The translations under genes were made by a program, and so were the position numbers. Below, in pieces: positions 36,619 through 47,757 of a DNA stretch of 64,000 nucleotides; the stretch's first letter is position 1, and each line of letters starts with the position of its first letter. The notes under the pieces are model-generated. The model was given only the letters and a program-made list of their open reading frames with translations. It made no database searches and was not told where the DNA came from. This stretch comes from Clitopilus passeckerianus (taxonomy: Eukaryota > Basidiomycota > Agaricomycetes > Agaricales > Entolomataceae). The stretch spans positions 153,881 to 217,880 of the forward strand of contig CALYLX010000043.1 in the NCBI GenBank assembly GCA_944990035.1, given 5' to 3'.

Positions 36619-38895
36619 TTAGATCTGTGCATTCATGATGTTCTCCATATTGTTCAATACTGTTCGCTCCTCTTCGTCAACCTTGCCAAAAATGAATGGC
36701 CCCTTCGACGCGTTCAAAGGATGAGGCGCTGGCATCTTGTGCTCAATGTAGGATTGAGGAGGTGAAAGTGGTTCCGACGGTGACATTATGAACCCTCTCT
36801 GGATTGAATTCAGCAGGGCTGAAATCGGAGTCTTGGCCGATAAAGCGCCAATGTCTCCTGATGCTCTCTGTTGCATAGGTGTTTTTGGTGCAGCGGAGAA
36901 GACAGGAGTGCCTGGTTTATCAAGGGTGGAATCTACCTCAGCAACCGCCTGCTCCGTGGGTGACTCTTCTTCATCTGTATCGGGCACGGAGCCATTGGGA
37001 TCCGATGCCTCTTCCGTCTGTACCGTAGGAACCTTGTTCTGTGCTTCGTCCGGCACGGCAATAGTCGGCAGTGATTCTCGACTTTCTGAAGGGTGCACAG
37101 GCGTGAGTACCAAGTCCGGACTTGGTACTCTGCTCGCAATCTTCTCTGCCTGGACAGATTCGGCCTCAATCTCAGTACGCGGCCCCTCTGTGGGTTCGGG
37201 AGATACGGGAAGAGGTATCTCCGCAGCCGCGAGTTTCCTAACTCCAGCCTTTGGCTTGGACGAGATGTCCGGCTTGGTTTTAGAAGAGGCAGAGGAAGTA
37301 ACGACGCTCTTCGAAGTCCGTAGAGGACGAGCAGCAGGTTTTCCGGAAGCGGGCTTATCTTTCGCGACTGCCGCGGTTCGTGAAAGTTGCGCAAGTGTGG
37401 GCTGTGTGAGGCTGCGTGGCTTCAGCTCCCTAGTCGATGGGACGGGTTTATCCCTCGCCGCCTTTGATAAATCAGCCTTAGCTGGCTTCTCAACTGGTCG
37501 AGCAGGAGGTTTGGCAGGTAAAGCCCGAGAAGGGCCACCGCTTTGAGCAGCACGGACAGCCGCCTGAGGATTCGGTGCGGTGGCAGTCGGCGGCTGAGGC
37601 CGAGCCCTTTGTGGAACTGACTTTTGGCTAGTTGCCTCTTTCGGTTGTTCTCTCGCTTGGGATTGAGTGGTTTCAGTCCGTGGAACTCGTTGAGGAGGTC
37701 CTCTAGAGGCCATACGCGACGTTTTTGGTGCATCAGCCGGCGCTGCAGGTGGTGGAGGTTGTCGAGATGGTGCACTTGGCTTCAGCTTGTCAGGTTTGAC
37801 GCGAGCAAGGTCCGTGTGACTGCGGACAGTCCGTATTGGAATGAATGCAGGGGGTGGCATGTCTGTTTTAAGTTTCTTTGCTTCACGTCTGTCCGTCCTC
37901 TCCGACCCGTTTGAAACCGCAGAATCTGAGACTGCAGAAGTGGAGGTTGATCGAGCATGCATGGGAGGCTTCTGAGTGGGCGGGCGGCCACGACCTATGG
38001 CCGCAGAGGTAGATGAAGAAAGCAGTTTCTTGCTTTCTAGAGTGGGCAGCAATCGCGGAAGAGGGTCCTGCTTCCGTAGGTTAGCGTTCTTGATATCGAG
38101 GTATTTCTTGATCGTCGGCGTCAGTGGAGCTGTAAAACTTTCCAAAGCTCGGTCAGCTGTGTTATTGAGGAGATACGTCACCCACCACTCAATCCTTGAG
38201 GGGAATAAAACTTTGTAGGCCTCAAAGAGCTTCTTTCCAACCTGCCTGATCTCTGCTTGGGAATCGGTCGCTGTAGCTTTGATAACCGCTTCAATGTCCC
38301 TGATCCTGGCATCTTTCTCGAGATCGGGTGGGTTCAGGCAATTTACGCACATGAGTGTGCCTTCTGCAGAGGCCAACCGCATTGAGTTAGATTTGTCTTT
38401 GACATGTTGCAGGAAGTGGGGAATAATGCAGGGGAGTTGAGTAGTCTCTATTATTGTGGTGATGCAGGCTTTGGCGCGAGTGACGAACACCTTGGTTGTA
38501 CGTCCGGATAAGGCTAGAAGGGTGGGTAGGAAAATGGAAACCAATGGTTCAAAATGGGTTCCTAGACCGGGTGCAACCGTGCTGACGAGTTCGATTGCCG
38601 CGCCAGAGAGGCGTGTTCGCTCAGACAGCATGCTGGATATTATTGGTACAGACAGAGAGCGAAGGTGCTGAACGAGTTCTTGAGGGTAGTCATAGGCGCC
38701 GTTGTTACAGATCTCAGCAAGAGCCACGAGGCTTTTCGCTATTTTGTCCCATGTTTCTTCTGTTTCCGGTTTGCGAAGGTCGACGTCAAGTTGAGCAATG
38801 GCATTCTTGAGTTCGTTTACAGAAGTTACAGGCTGTGAAGCTATTGTATCAGTATTTCTCATTGCATCCCGGTGAGATCGTACCTTTGTTTTCAT
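36619..38895 (-). CDS. CLASP-type TOG-domain microtubule regulator
   Basis: Open for 758 codons. Residues about 30-260 form HEAT/TOG-like helices (ELKNAIAQLDVDL, WDKIAKSLVALAEIC, VFVTRAKACITTIIETT, FEAYKVLFPSRIEWWVTYLL) that match the CLASP N-terminal domain, which binds tubulin and stabilises microtubules at plus ends and the spindle. The rest is Pro/Ser/Lys/Arg-rich and probably disordered, with an SR-like basic region able to bind the lattice, and a short acidic end. Just after codon 4 a 51-nt stretch (GTACGA...TTCACAG) looks like an intron of length 3n without stops, so the real start may be MKTK joined to PVTSVNELK. Yeast Stu1 is larger with two or more TOG units; this protein appears to have one. 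Confidence 0.8.
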   Translation of the reverse strand: MKTKVRSHRDAMRNTDTIASQPVTSVNELKNAIAQLDVDLRKPETEETWDKIAKSLVALAEICNNGAYDYPQELVQHLRSLSVPIISSMLSERTRLSGAAIELVSTVAPGLGTHFEPLVSIFLPTLLALSGRTTKVFVTRAKACITTIIETTQLPCIIPHFLQHVKDKSNSMRLASAEGTLMCVNCLNPPDLEKDARIRDIEAVIKATATDSQAEIRQVGKKLFEAYKVLFPSRIEWWVTYLLNNTADRALESFTAPLTPTIKKYLDIKNANLRKQDPLPRLLPTLESKKLLSSSTSAAIGRGRPPTQKPPMHARSTSTSAVSDSAVSNGSERTDRREAKKLKTDMPPPAFIPIRTVRSHTDLARVKPDKLKPSAPSRQPPPPAAPADAPKTSRMASRGPPQRVPRTETTQSQAREQPKEATSQKSVPQRARPQPPTATAPNPQAAVRAAQSGGPSRALPAKPPARPVEKPAKADLSKAARDKPVPSTRELKPRSLTQPTLAQLSRTAAVAKDKPASGKPAARPLRTSKSVVTSSASSKTKPDISSKPKAGVRKLAAAEIPLPVSPEPTEGPRTEIEAESVQAEKIASRVPSPDLVLTPVHPSESRESLPTIAVPDEAQNKVPTVQTEEASDPNGSVPDTDEEESPTEQAVAEVDSTLDKPGTPVFSAAPKTPMQQRASGDIGALSAKTPISALLNSIQRGFIMSPSEPLSPPQSYIEHKMPAPHPLNASKGPFIFGKVDEEERTVLNNMENIMNAQI

Positions 38896-39105
38896 AGTAG
38901 TCGAATTGGCAGAATGAGAGCTCGAGCACTGGCTGTTGTGAACGCGTACTTCAACCAGCGTGTTCGGTTCGGATGAACAACAGGGTGCGCATCACGTGGC
39001 CGCGAAAGTGATTAGCTATCGCGATTCGGGAATCGGATGTGATTCGCGTCCGCTACAAACAGCAACGATCTTGGAGAACCAGCTCACCTTCTGGTAACCA
39101 GCAGG

Positions 39106-40492
39106 ATGTCGGCCTCCAGAGTCAAGTATACTAACATGGAGTATCCGGAGTATGATGCTCACTGGAGATACCAATCACTCCCAGAGTCTCAACTTTCGGC
39201 TGAGCTTACCCGACTTGCTGGTGCAACTCGAGAGCTGAACACAGATTATGTTACATTCCAGCCTTGCCCTAATCCTGAAGAGAACAATCAGGACCGCGTT
39301 GTCATACAGAACTGGGATCTTCCGAGTGGCAATTGGAAATTTCGTGCTGTGCTCGATGGTATGCTTGGAGTACATGTCGGTCTAGTTGCTTCTTAATCTC
39401 TGGATACTTCTAGGCCATGCCGGGCACGACACCGCTGACTGGACTGCGTCGCGGCTACCTTTCCTGATTCAACAGTCTCTGGAGCAATACACTACTTCCA
39501 ATGACTCCATCGCCACCCAAGCTATCTCGGATATCCTTTTGAATTCAATATCGACTCTTGATGATGATCTCACAAAGGAACTCCTTGGGCTTTTCCCCAG
39601 CCCCGATTTCATTGAATCCCTGTCGGACGATCAGATCCGTAACATAATAAATGATCAGGAATCCGGGGGTGTCAACGCTACCATTGTCGCACGATGCATG
39701 AGGGGAACTACCGTTTTGGTTTCCTTGATTGATCCTGGCAACGAGAACATCTGGACTGCCAGTCTAGGAGACTGTCAAGCAGGTTAGCTAGTAGATGCAG
39801 TTTGATCAGCCTAGCTCACCACAGTTTTACAGTGCTTGGAGTGAGAGATGAAAGTACCGACTGGCAGACGTCTTTGTTAAGCGGCTTTCACAATGGATCG
39901 GATCCTTCTGAACAGGCCAGGATACGATCGGAACATCCGGGCGAAAACCAATGCGTTTTAGGGAAAAGAGTATTGGGTGCCATCGCTGTAACTAGGGGTA
40001 TGAACTCCTCTTCAGGCTCGATGGAGGTCTGATCTCTGTTGCACAGCCGTTGGTGACCATCTCTTCAAGCTGCCAATCATCTACACGAGACGTGTCTTTA
40101 TGAACGCAAAAGCTGGCTTCCAGTTTCACAAGAACGCCGACGAATTTCTGAATCGTAATATAACGCCCCCTTACTTGTCAAACCTCGCCGAAACCCATCA
40201 TGCCACCATCAAGGGCAAGGAAGCATGCCTCATTCTTTGCTCGGATGGACTCCTGGATTTATATAAACACGAGACCGCCGACCTGAAGAGACTCGGCGAG
40301 CTCTGGTTCAAAGTCCTGTCCAAACCATTCAGTGAGAAGAGCGAGAATATCAATCTTGCCAACTACCTACTGCGCCACGGGCTTGGTGGAGATGATACGG
40401 AGAAAGTGTCAAGGTTGATCACAGTGGAGATGGAGGATAAATGGCTGGACGATGTGTCTATCGTTGTCGAGAGACTATCTCAGCCAGTTTAA
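39106..40492 (+). CDS. PP2C-family (PPM) Ser/Thr phosphatase
   Basis: Exons 39106-39358, 39414-39782, 39833-39997 and 40047-40492 encode 410 aa. Metal-binding motifs of the PPM fold are present: LDGHAGHDTA at about residue 83-92 (split by intron 1), SLGDCQAVLGV, ENQCVLGKRVLGAIAVTRAVGDH and ILCSDGLLDLYKH; the final DDVSIVVERL matches the closing strand with its metal-binding Asp. The spacing and the central helical insertion resemble the pyruvate dehydrogenase phosphatase branch, but no obvious mitochondrial presequence precedes it, so I do not assign a substrate. It is divergent from the CLASP-type gene (210 bp). Confidence 0.88.
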
Positions 40493-40674
40493 TTGTATAT
40501 CCAGGCCTGTCAGTAGTACTTATTCGTAACTATTGCCTGAGGTGTCGCTCTCATGCACAAACTAGACGATGGTGAATAATTAATAAATGGTAACCGGAAC
40601 GAGTGATTCCATTCTCGGCACTTGTCAGACTCAAGTCTTGTGACCGTTGCACACAGCTTCTCTAACAGTATATA

Positions 40675-41188
40675 ATGGCGTCTATCCACGATCTAGAAAC
40701 GCAGATAGCCCTCACAGGAATCTACGGACATGTGTATGCCCTAGCTCCTCTATGTCATCGATCCATACCGCTAATCCGGCCACGTTTGTCTGCAGCTTCT
40801 CAATCTGCAGCCGCTCCAGTCAGGAAGTCTTCGATCGATGAAGCCACAATCCAAGAGTTGGAGAAACGTCTTAGCTCTCGACCAGACAAGAAGGAGCTAA
40901 TCGACCGTAACGTACTCAAAGGTGCCGTCAAATTCGTCTCAGTTGCTAAAACCCACCATCTTAACCGTTGCTAGATGACTCTGGCATCTCCCCTCGCTTG
41001 ATTGCCGCGAAGGAGCGGCTTGAGCGCTCTCAGTTGCAAGACAAACTTGAACATGCGTTGCAGCGTCGACCAAACCAAGAAGAGTTAATTAAGGAGGGAA
41101 TTCTAACTGGTAAATATGCCCATTATGTTTCTGCCTTCCTGCTTGTCTAATGTGTTGATGAATAGAAGGAGAGGTAACTAAATCATGA
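40675..41188 (+). CDS. Small RPEL-repeat protein
   Basis: Exons 40675-40921, 40975-41109 and 41166-41188 give 134 aa. Two RPEL motifs are visible: LEKRLSSRPDKKELIDRNVL and LEHALQRRPNQEELIKEGIL. In animals RPEL motifs bind G-actin; fungal small RPEL proteins are uncharacterised to me. The first 45 codons do not look conserved, and an alternative start (ATGTCATCGATCC at about 40751) in another frame would need a further splice, so the N-terminus is uncertain. Confidence 0.7.
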
Positions 41189-41310
41189 GGGGTGATGGTA
41201 ACATCAACGGAGTCCTTTAGCGAAAATATTAGTTGGAGAAATAGTGTTGAAAGATAAAACGACTCACCAAATTATGCCCAATGTAAGATAGTGATAAATA
41301 CATTCCTCGT

Positions 41311-41973
41311 TCAATCGTGTTGTCGGTTCCTTCTTTCTCTAATTCTTTCTCGCATCTCCACCGCTGCACGTTTTGTTCCTGCTGCTCCAGTCCAACCTCT
41401 TTGCCCAAGCCAGCGAACCAACTTTGGCGTGAACGCTGCTGTGAGGCCTACACGGACGGGAAGGAACAGGGTCTTGTGTATGGCGTAGGCGAGAACAAGC
41501 ATCGCGTAGAGACCTTCCTGGCCTGGTTGCGCAGCAGGATTCTGGGTGCTTTCCACTTCATCTAGGCCGGGCTCAGGCGGATGAGAGTGGAGAGTTCTTG
41601 CTACGACCGCTTTCACTTGGGTGACAACCGAGGACACATACTCCGCGCCGAGCAGGTTGACCCCAGCAAATGCGACACCAAAATCTAGTACTGTAAGCAC
41701 CATGTAGACGCCTAGTGCATACCAGCCGTAAGATTTTATCAGGTGTTTGAGTTTCTGCGAAAGGGTTGCGTCTGGGGGCAACGTATGGGATTGCTGGTGC
41801 CCGGAGCTGGCATTAGGTTCCGTCAGGCGGGCAGGGAAATGTTGGAATAATCGAGACTGTCTTGTTGCAGGATGAACTAGGGAAGGAACTGCTTGAGGCC
41901 TCAAACGAACCAGTGGCAATATTGGTCTGGTAGCCAAACGAGGCACTAGTCGTAGGAGGAATCCGCGAACCAT
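41311..41973 (-). CDS. Mitochondrial DUF1279 (FAM210/NAT2-like) membrane protein
   Basis: Single exon, 220 aa. An Arg-rich start (MVRGFLLRLVPRLATRPILPLVRLR) is a likely mitochondrial presequence. The DUF1279 core follows: QKLKHLIKSYGWYALGVYMV, VLDFGVAFAGVNLLG (first membrane segment about residues 83-108), and a second segment YAMLVLAYAIHKTLFLPVRVGLTAAFTP ending KLVRWL. The tail is basic. Human FAM210A and yeast YGR147C share this domain; FAM210A acts in mitochondrial translation. Divergent from SPE2. Confidence 0.88.
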   Translation of the reverse strand: MVRGFLLRLVPRLATRPILPLVRLRPQAVPSLVHPATRQSRLFQHFPARLTEPNASSGHQQSHTLPPDATLSQKLKHLIKSYGWYALGVYMVLTVLDFGVAFAGVNLLGAEYVSSVVTQVKAVVARTLHSHPPEPGLDEVESTQNPAAQPGQEGLYAMLVLAYAIHKTLFLPVRVGLTAAFTPKLVRWLGQRGWTGAAGTKRAAVEMRERIRERRNRQHD

Positions 41974-42277
41974 TGGCGTATGAGTTGAAAGTGTCTGTGC
42001 GGCCTACAGCGGCACTGCAACGCTGCCATGACGCTAACTCACCGGCATCTAACTTTTTGAATCACATGACCGCGGCAAGGGCCGTAACGAAATTTTTGAA
42101 ATCGTCGGTCCAAAAAAGGAAGTCATCGATCGGTTTGGCCATATACTCTTCGAGAGTCCTCTCGCCAAGGATTCTCTCATTTCTGCTTCCCTCCGTTATA
42201 TGCATCCAGTAGAAGCCCTCAGCGGCCCTCACGTCTGCTCTGTCTCTGTTCGATAGCATCGCTACTCCCAACAGTGA
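41974..42277 (+). promoter_or_regulatory. FAM210-type/SPE2 intergenic region with two SPE2 upstream ORFs
   Basis: Plus strand: an ATG at 42066 opens a 48-codon frame ending TAG at 42210-42212, and an ATG at 42200 opens an 18-codon frame ending TAG at 42254-42256, 21 bp before the SPE2 start. Whether they are in the SPE2 transcript depends on its transcription start, which I cannot see. Confidence 0.4.
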
Positions 42278-43558
42278 ATGGACCAACACGTTCATGATGA
42301 ACCGCACTGCCCGTTTGAGGGCCCTGAAAAGCTCCTAGAAATTTGGTTCAAGCCTTCCGCTGAAGATGTTCCTGACGCTGCAGACGCAGCTTCAGGTCAA
42401 AAGACAGGGCTTCGCAAGGTTGATCGCAAAGTTTGGGAAGAAATGCTTGACATTGTCAAATGTCAGGTGCTAAGTGCTATTGAAGGCGCTGAGATGGATG
42501 CATACCTCCTCAGGTTAGTCATTTTTATGCTTTACACAGACTAAAAATATCCACATTATCTATGCAGCGAATCGTCCTTTTTTGTAGCTCCCCATCGCCT
42601 CATTCTAAAAACTTGCGGCACGACTCTCAACCTTCTTGGCCTACCGCGTATTCTCGAGATCGCGGCTACTCATGCAAAAATGCCGGAGGTATATCGTTGC
42701 TTCTATTCCAGGAAGGCATTCATGTTTCCCGACCGCCAACTTGGACCTCATAGAGACTGGAAACAAGAGATTGAATATCTCGATAACATCTTCAAAAATG
42801 GCTCCGCCTACACTGTAGGAAAAGTCAACGGCGATCATTGGCTGCTTTACTTGACCAGCCCTGGCGATGCAACCACCCATGATTCTCCTCCCGCACCCGT
42901 TGTCGAGGCCCCGGATTGTGGTCTCCTAACCATCCCCGATTATACCATTGAGATCCTCATGAGCGAGCTCAGCAGCCCAGCACGCGAGCCATTCTTCTCT
43001 CAACTATCTCCCTCGGACGATCCCCATGCACATGCTGCTATGCTCTCCGCCAAACTCGGAATCTCGGAAATATTCCCGTCCGAGTTATCCACCCTCGACG
43101 CATACACATTCTCGCCCTGTGGCTACTCCGCCAATTGTCTCGTCAAATGGGGAGATGATGAATCTATCCCTGTAGACTCGCTCAAGGAAGGCTATTATAC
43201 CATTCATGTTACTCCCGAGGAGGGATGGTCCTACGCCAGCTTCGAGTGCAATGTTCCTTCTCACTCCTCCAAGAGCACCAGCACAGTTCCCGATCTTCAA
43301 ACCCTCATCCAAAGAGTCGTCAGCATCTTTCAACCCGGCCGGTTGAGCCTCACACTCTTTGTCTCGAGTGAGGGCAATGAGGCTGATCAAGGAGAGACGG
43401 TAGAGGCAGCGCAGCGTGCATTCAAACTAGCCCTTGCACAGCCTCACTCCAAAAACGGTCCACCTTCGCCTGCTGGGCGCTACCGCAGGACTGACAAAAT
43501 CAATTACGAGTTTGGCGGTTACGACCTCGCGTTTGCTAGCTTTCAGCGGGTCAATTGA
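42278..43558 (+). CDS. SPE2: S-adenosylmethionine decarboxylase proenzyme
   Basis: Exons 42278-42513 and 42568-43558 encode 408 aa. The enzyme makes decarboxylated SAM for spermidine synthesis. The N-terminal PFEGPEKLLEIWF supplies the substrate-binding Phe/Glu part; YLLSESSFFV, made by joining the two exons, is the self-cleavage site whose second Ser becomes the pyruvoyl group. Further conserved parts are KTCGTTLNLLG, FMFPDRQLGPHRDWKQEI, FSPCGYSANCL with the catalytic Cys, and YYTIHVTPEEGWSYASFECN with the processing His. The intron falls one residue before the cleavage-site Glu. Length fits fungal family members. Confidence 0.97.
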
Positions 43559-43895
43559 TATGGAACACAGAGAGTTCTTTTTAAATCTACTACAGTTATA
43601 CCATCTGAATTCCGTCATGTATCCGGATTTTTACAAGTTATTCCGATGCCCTTTGTTTTGTATATATTCGATCCAGCCTGTAGATTTGTTGATGACTCGC
43701 GATAAATGGGATTATGAAATGCGCCACAATATCCTAAAAGGGAACAATGGTTCATGCAGGCTGTCACATTGCTAGGAGTGATGCACCGGATTGGAGGATA
43801 GGTCCTATGCATCATATCGCCTCGCAGCATCGCCGAAAGCCTCGTAGAAGCCGGGCTGCCTTTCCCCCTGCGAGGCCTGAGTAGCTCTAAGTGGG
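43559..43895. other. Gene-free convergent intergenic region
   Basis: Lies between the SPE2 stop and the stop of the Zn2Cys6 gene. I see no feature apart from short AT-rich sequence suitable for 3' ends. Confidence 0.55.
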
Positions 43896-45298
43896 CTAGT
43901 ACAGACCGGGCATAGTCGAGTATATAGCTCTGCCATCGTCCATGTCACGTTTCCCTGATTGATACCATTTTATCAACAAGCTTGTCGGATAAGCTGCATC
44001 GTAACTCACAAAACCAAGTTGTTTAATGTTAGAAAGCATAACTATCGGGTTGCAGTGAAACGCATGTGCGGCCGTCAGAATATCGTAGACCTGCTCCCGG
44101 ATAGGAAGGCGCTCGTAGTTTTGGGGTTAGCAGCTTTACTTTGTTCTTGCAACGTCAGGTTGGCGATCGTTATTCTGGGGTCCCCGTCCTTGGAACCAGT
44201 CGATATTTGACTATCGATTTCGCATGGCTGCATCAACACGATCATATCCTCCGAGCCCAAACAAATACGGTGAAGGCCCGCCCAATTGACCAGGTGTTTT
44301 ATTCCTTCCGTATTTAGCCCGGTGTTGCCTCGCAAGTAATTCCAGAGTTTAGTATACGCATCCAGGGGTAAGCAGGCCGTCTGTTTCAATTCAGACTCAA
44401 GATTGTCAAGAAGATGAGAGAGGGCGTCGTTGAAAGTCGCTGGATATGGTACCTCGGTGGCGACGCACCAGCTCAAGCCTTGCAAGAGTGCAGGGGGATA
44501 GGGATATATGTTTGCGCGACCCCAGGGAATGGGTGGCTGTGGGTTCATCGGAGGGGCCAGCGGCCGAGCTCCCAAGTCCAAATAGCGTCGAAAATCAGCA
44601 ATTCCGCGACGGGTTGGCATCTCTGGCTGATCGTGGCTAGACGAAGGGGAAGGAACAACTTGGGAATTCCCAGAATTCATTGCTTCCGACTCGTCGTCTG
44701 AAGAAGATTCCTGTGAAGACTGGTCGGTGAATTCAGTACTTTCTAGGGCCTCCAGGTGACTTTGTTGTTGTTGGTGAGGTTGCGCGTCCACTTGAGAATG
44801 ATCTCGTGGTCTTTTTGACGGAGTATAAATGCACTGGTCTACATCGCTTTCGGAGCAACCGTTGCAGAGAGGTACTGCCCTGTCGCACTTGATTGCAAAC
44901 AGCTATTGGAATTGTGTCCAGAGGATGCCAACGCAAGGAATACCTTTATATCATTCATACGACACCTGTCGCAGCGAGGTCGGCCTCTGTTATGGGCAGT
45001 AGGCAGTGTATACGTGCATGTTCTACCCGATGCCCTCGGGCAGTGATTACAGTAAGGACGGACACGGTCACACTACTCGGAGGTTAGCAGTCAAAAATAG
45101 ACGATCAACATGTTGACTAACTTTTAGATGATTCTCTCTGCAGTGATCACATCTGGCCTTACCTCGGTGACTGATCCATTGAGACTGACGAGCAAAGAAG
45201 TCCTTTGGATTGGGTATCCTGATCGTAAGGTGTTCACTCCGGTTACTGAGAGTTAATTCTGACGAGGAAGACAAAGTAAAGGGTGCTGGATTGGACAT
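43896..45298 (-). CDS. Protein with two tandem Zn2Cys6 motifs
   Basis: Exons 45122-45298, 44944-45072 and 43896-44887 sum to 432 aa if one G is added to the G4 run at 44123-44126. Two fungal binuclear zinc clusters lie in series: CDHCRENHLKCDRVRPYCNH... and CDRCRMNDIKCDRAVPLCNG..., each with spacing C-2-C-6-C-6-C-2-C-7-C. The fingers are joined by RTCTYTLPTAHNRGRPR, with a GRPR AT-hook-like core. Each motif is split by a phase-0 intron at the identical point, just before its third Cys. The remainder is acidic/Gln-rich, then a helical region ending KWYQSGKRDMDD. Probably a DNA-binding regulator; target unknown. Confidence 0.72.
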
Positions 45299-45785
45299 GG
45301 GAAAAACAAAAATTCAGCAGAGGGCTATTCGAGCGGGCACTCGTGGGTAGTGGGAGTTCGGAATCAAGATGTGCTAAAAGGGTGAAATAGATGTGCAAAC
45401 CCGGTGCAGCTGGAATAGATAGGGTTTACAAGGGAAGGGCTCTGAAACCCACACGAGCTTGTAGGTTATTGTATTAATTATGCCTGGTTCAGACTCAGAA
45501 TCCGTGTGACCGTTCTGTGACCTCTGCGCTACACAGACCACATTAGTATGCCTTTAATTTTAAGAACCATGGCTGAACCAAGAGGCTACTCGTACAGTGA
45601 GTGTGGATTCTCTGAATTTAAAAACCTGTTGTTGGAGCTGAATGCAACTTCGAATTCATGAGACAGTGGTATACATCGTGGTTGTTCTAGTATCATATTA
45701 CATGCTTGCGTATTTTACAGAAATTGCAATGACGGAAGAGCGTAGGTGTACGAAATACAACGGTTAAAGGAGAGCTGCTGGATGT
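45299..45785. other. Gene-free intergenic region
   Basis: Promoter of the Zn2Cys6 gene and 3' region of DBF4 (both minus). No other ORF, RNA or repeat is seen. Confidence 0.5.
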
Positions 45786-47757
45786 TCATGACATTTCGAT
45801 GTCTAGATCCGGCTCAGAAGGTTCATCTTTCACGAACTCGGCAAAGCCACTGTCCTGAGCTGGGTCCTCCTCCTCCTCCTCAAGCTGGAATCGGCCACAG
45901 AGATATTTACGCATGGCGAGCCGGCGCGTGCGTTCGGCGTGAACCTCGGCCTTGGGTTTTCTGCGCACACGAGCTAGAAGGAAGTCCAGCTGCGCAAAGT
46001 TGGCATCAGTGGTCGCAAAGCGTACGTGTTTGCGGGATTGAATATGCTACAAAAAATCTTCAATATCGTTCGGCGACGGAGAAAGGTTTGAAAGGACATC
46101 ACCTCTTTGAAGTCTTCGAACTTCTGGCGGCAACTCTCACAGTACCCTGGCTTGCTACCTTCTTCCCTCTTCGGAAGTTTCAGAGTATTGGTGCTTTTAC
46201 TCTTTTTCAAGAATGGCTGCCTTTCTGGGATCGTGGTCGGAGGCCCCATCGGGGGGGCTTTGTTTTCTTTGTCGGCAGAGATAGAGGGGAACTTCAGTGA
46301 GGTCGTTACGTGCTTATTCATTCGACCATTGAGGACTGCTGATAATTGCCCGTTACGGGAAGGATACCCTGCCGTAGATGTCGTTCCCGTCGTCGAAGTA
46401 ATTCCGACGCTGTTTCCCGACGCAGCCATGTAGCCAGTAGTACCTGAAGCGATATATCCAGAGGCATTGGCTGAATCCAAAGCTTCCGCTCCATTGAGCT
46501 CATCCTCGAGTTGAGCATCTATTTGACCCCGACGGTGGAGGTTATTCATGGAGACTGTCCGTCGCAGATCTCCAGTCTGTTGAAGATTTGAAGCTGTGCG
46601 CCGGTGAAGCCCCTCAACCTGCTTGACGAGCCGCTTGTGATCTCGCCTAGCCGCCTCCCTGTCTTCTTCTTCCATTTTTTGCTGTTTTTCCCAACGGCGC
46701 TTCTCCTTCTCGTCAAAAGCGACGAACGGACCCCTCGCATTCGGGTGACAATGCAAGACAGGCCAGGTTTCCTTGAGTTCTTTCCCGCCTGTCGCTTGAC
46801 GAGATTTCAAGGTGTACTCGTGAACAGCTATGGTTGCGAGCTCTTGACGCATATCCTCCACGAGAACGAACTTGCTTCCTTTTGAGAAGTACTGGTAGTC
46901 GTTCCGTTTCTGGGTCGGATCGCGCTCGGTTGATCCATAGAGCTGTTCCTTTTTCAGTAGTCTTGCGAGGGAACCTCCTTGGGTCTTGGTTGTAGAGAGG
47001 GCGGGAGACGGCGTGGTATTGGAATCGAGTAGCCTGCTGAGAACACTATCCAATTTGGCCGGCGCCCAGATCTTCTTTTCCAACGAGGCAAAAGTGAGCA
47101 GAGGATCATTCAGTTGGTTGAGCTCTGGTTCTTCTCGTTTCCTGTAGAAAATATTAGTGATCCGAAATCAATAAAATGAGAGTAGTGCATACACTGTTTT
47201 CAGGTTGATGGGGCTCTTGAGATTACCACGAGAGAGGGGTTTTCGAATATTCTCCTTCTCCGTGTAAGTGGAGGAACTAGTTGGGGCCGTGCGATCGGTA
47301 ACAAAGTGCGTCACCTCTTTGGCATCGAAAAACTTGACTACGCGCTGTAGTAGTGTCAGGATTGCGGCTTTGAGGGACGTCCACTGGCTAAGCTTACCCC
47401 ACCAAGATGCTCAATGTCATCCTCATATCTTGCTTGTATATGTGGAGATATTCGCCCTTCTTCAAAGTAGAATACCCATTCTGGGAAAGCGCGTGTGTAT
47501 TTATCCCTGAACTCCTGCTCGCGTTCACGCCGGTTGCGTTCTTTCGCCGAATCTCGAGTCACTGCAGATGCAGCAGAAGTTCCTGCTACTGATTTTGCAC
47601 GCTTCAGAGCGAGTTGAGAGGTGGCTGCCTCTGTGGTTCGTTCCGGTGACCGAGGTCTCTTCACACCAGAAACCACTCTCGAGGGCCTCAGGAGCGATGG
47701 GGGAATATTTTGAGGAACGGTTCTGTTTGCTAACGGGCGTCTGTTGAGGGTAGCCAT
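45786..47757 (-). CDS. DBF4: Dbf4-type activator of Cdc7 kinase
   Basis: Exons 47398-47757, 47193-47344, 46103-47141 and 45786-46046 give 603 aa. Dbf4 activates Cdc7 to fire replication origins by phosphorylating MCM. Motif N (BRCT-like) covers about residues 95-170 with FEEGRISPHIQARYEDDIEHLGG and VVKFFDAKEVTHFVTDR. Motif M is around residues 290-330 (LVEDMRQELATIAVHEYT, WPVLHCHPNARGPFVAFD). Motif C is the Dbf4 zinc finger GYCESCRQKFEDFKEHIQSRKH with its Cys and His pairs, split by the last intron. The tail is acidic. All four exons are in frame without correction. Confidence 0.95.

Noticed and set aside
36788..37546. Plus-strand frame of 252 codons opposite the CLASP-type gene
   Set aside because: Antisense of the disordered Ser/Pro/Ala-rich region; codon-bias artefact with no introns, motifs or conserved look.
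45746..46300. Plus-strand frame of 184 codons opposite DBF4
   Set aside because: Overlaps the conserved Dbf4 zinc finger exon in antisense; no independent coding evidence.
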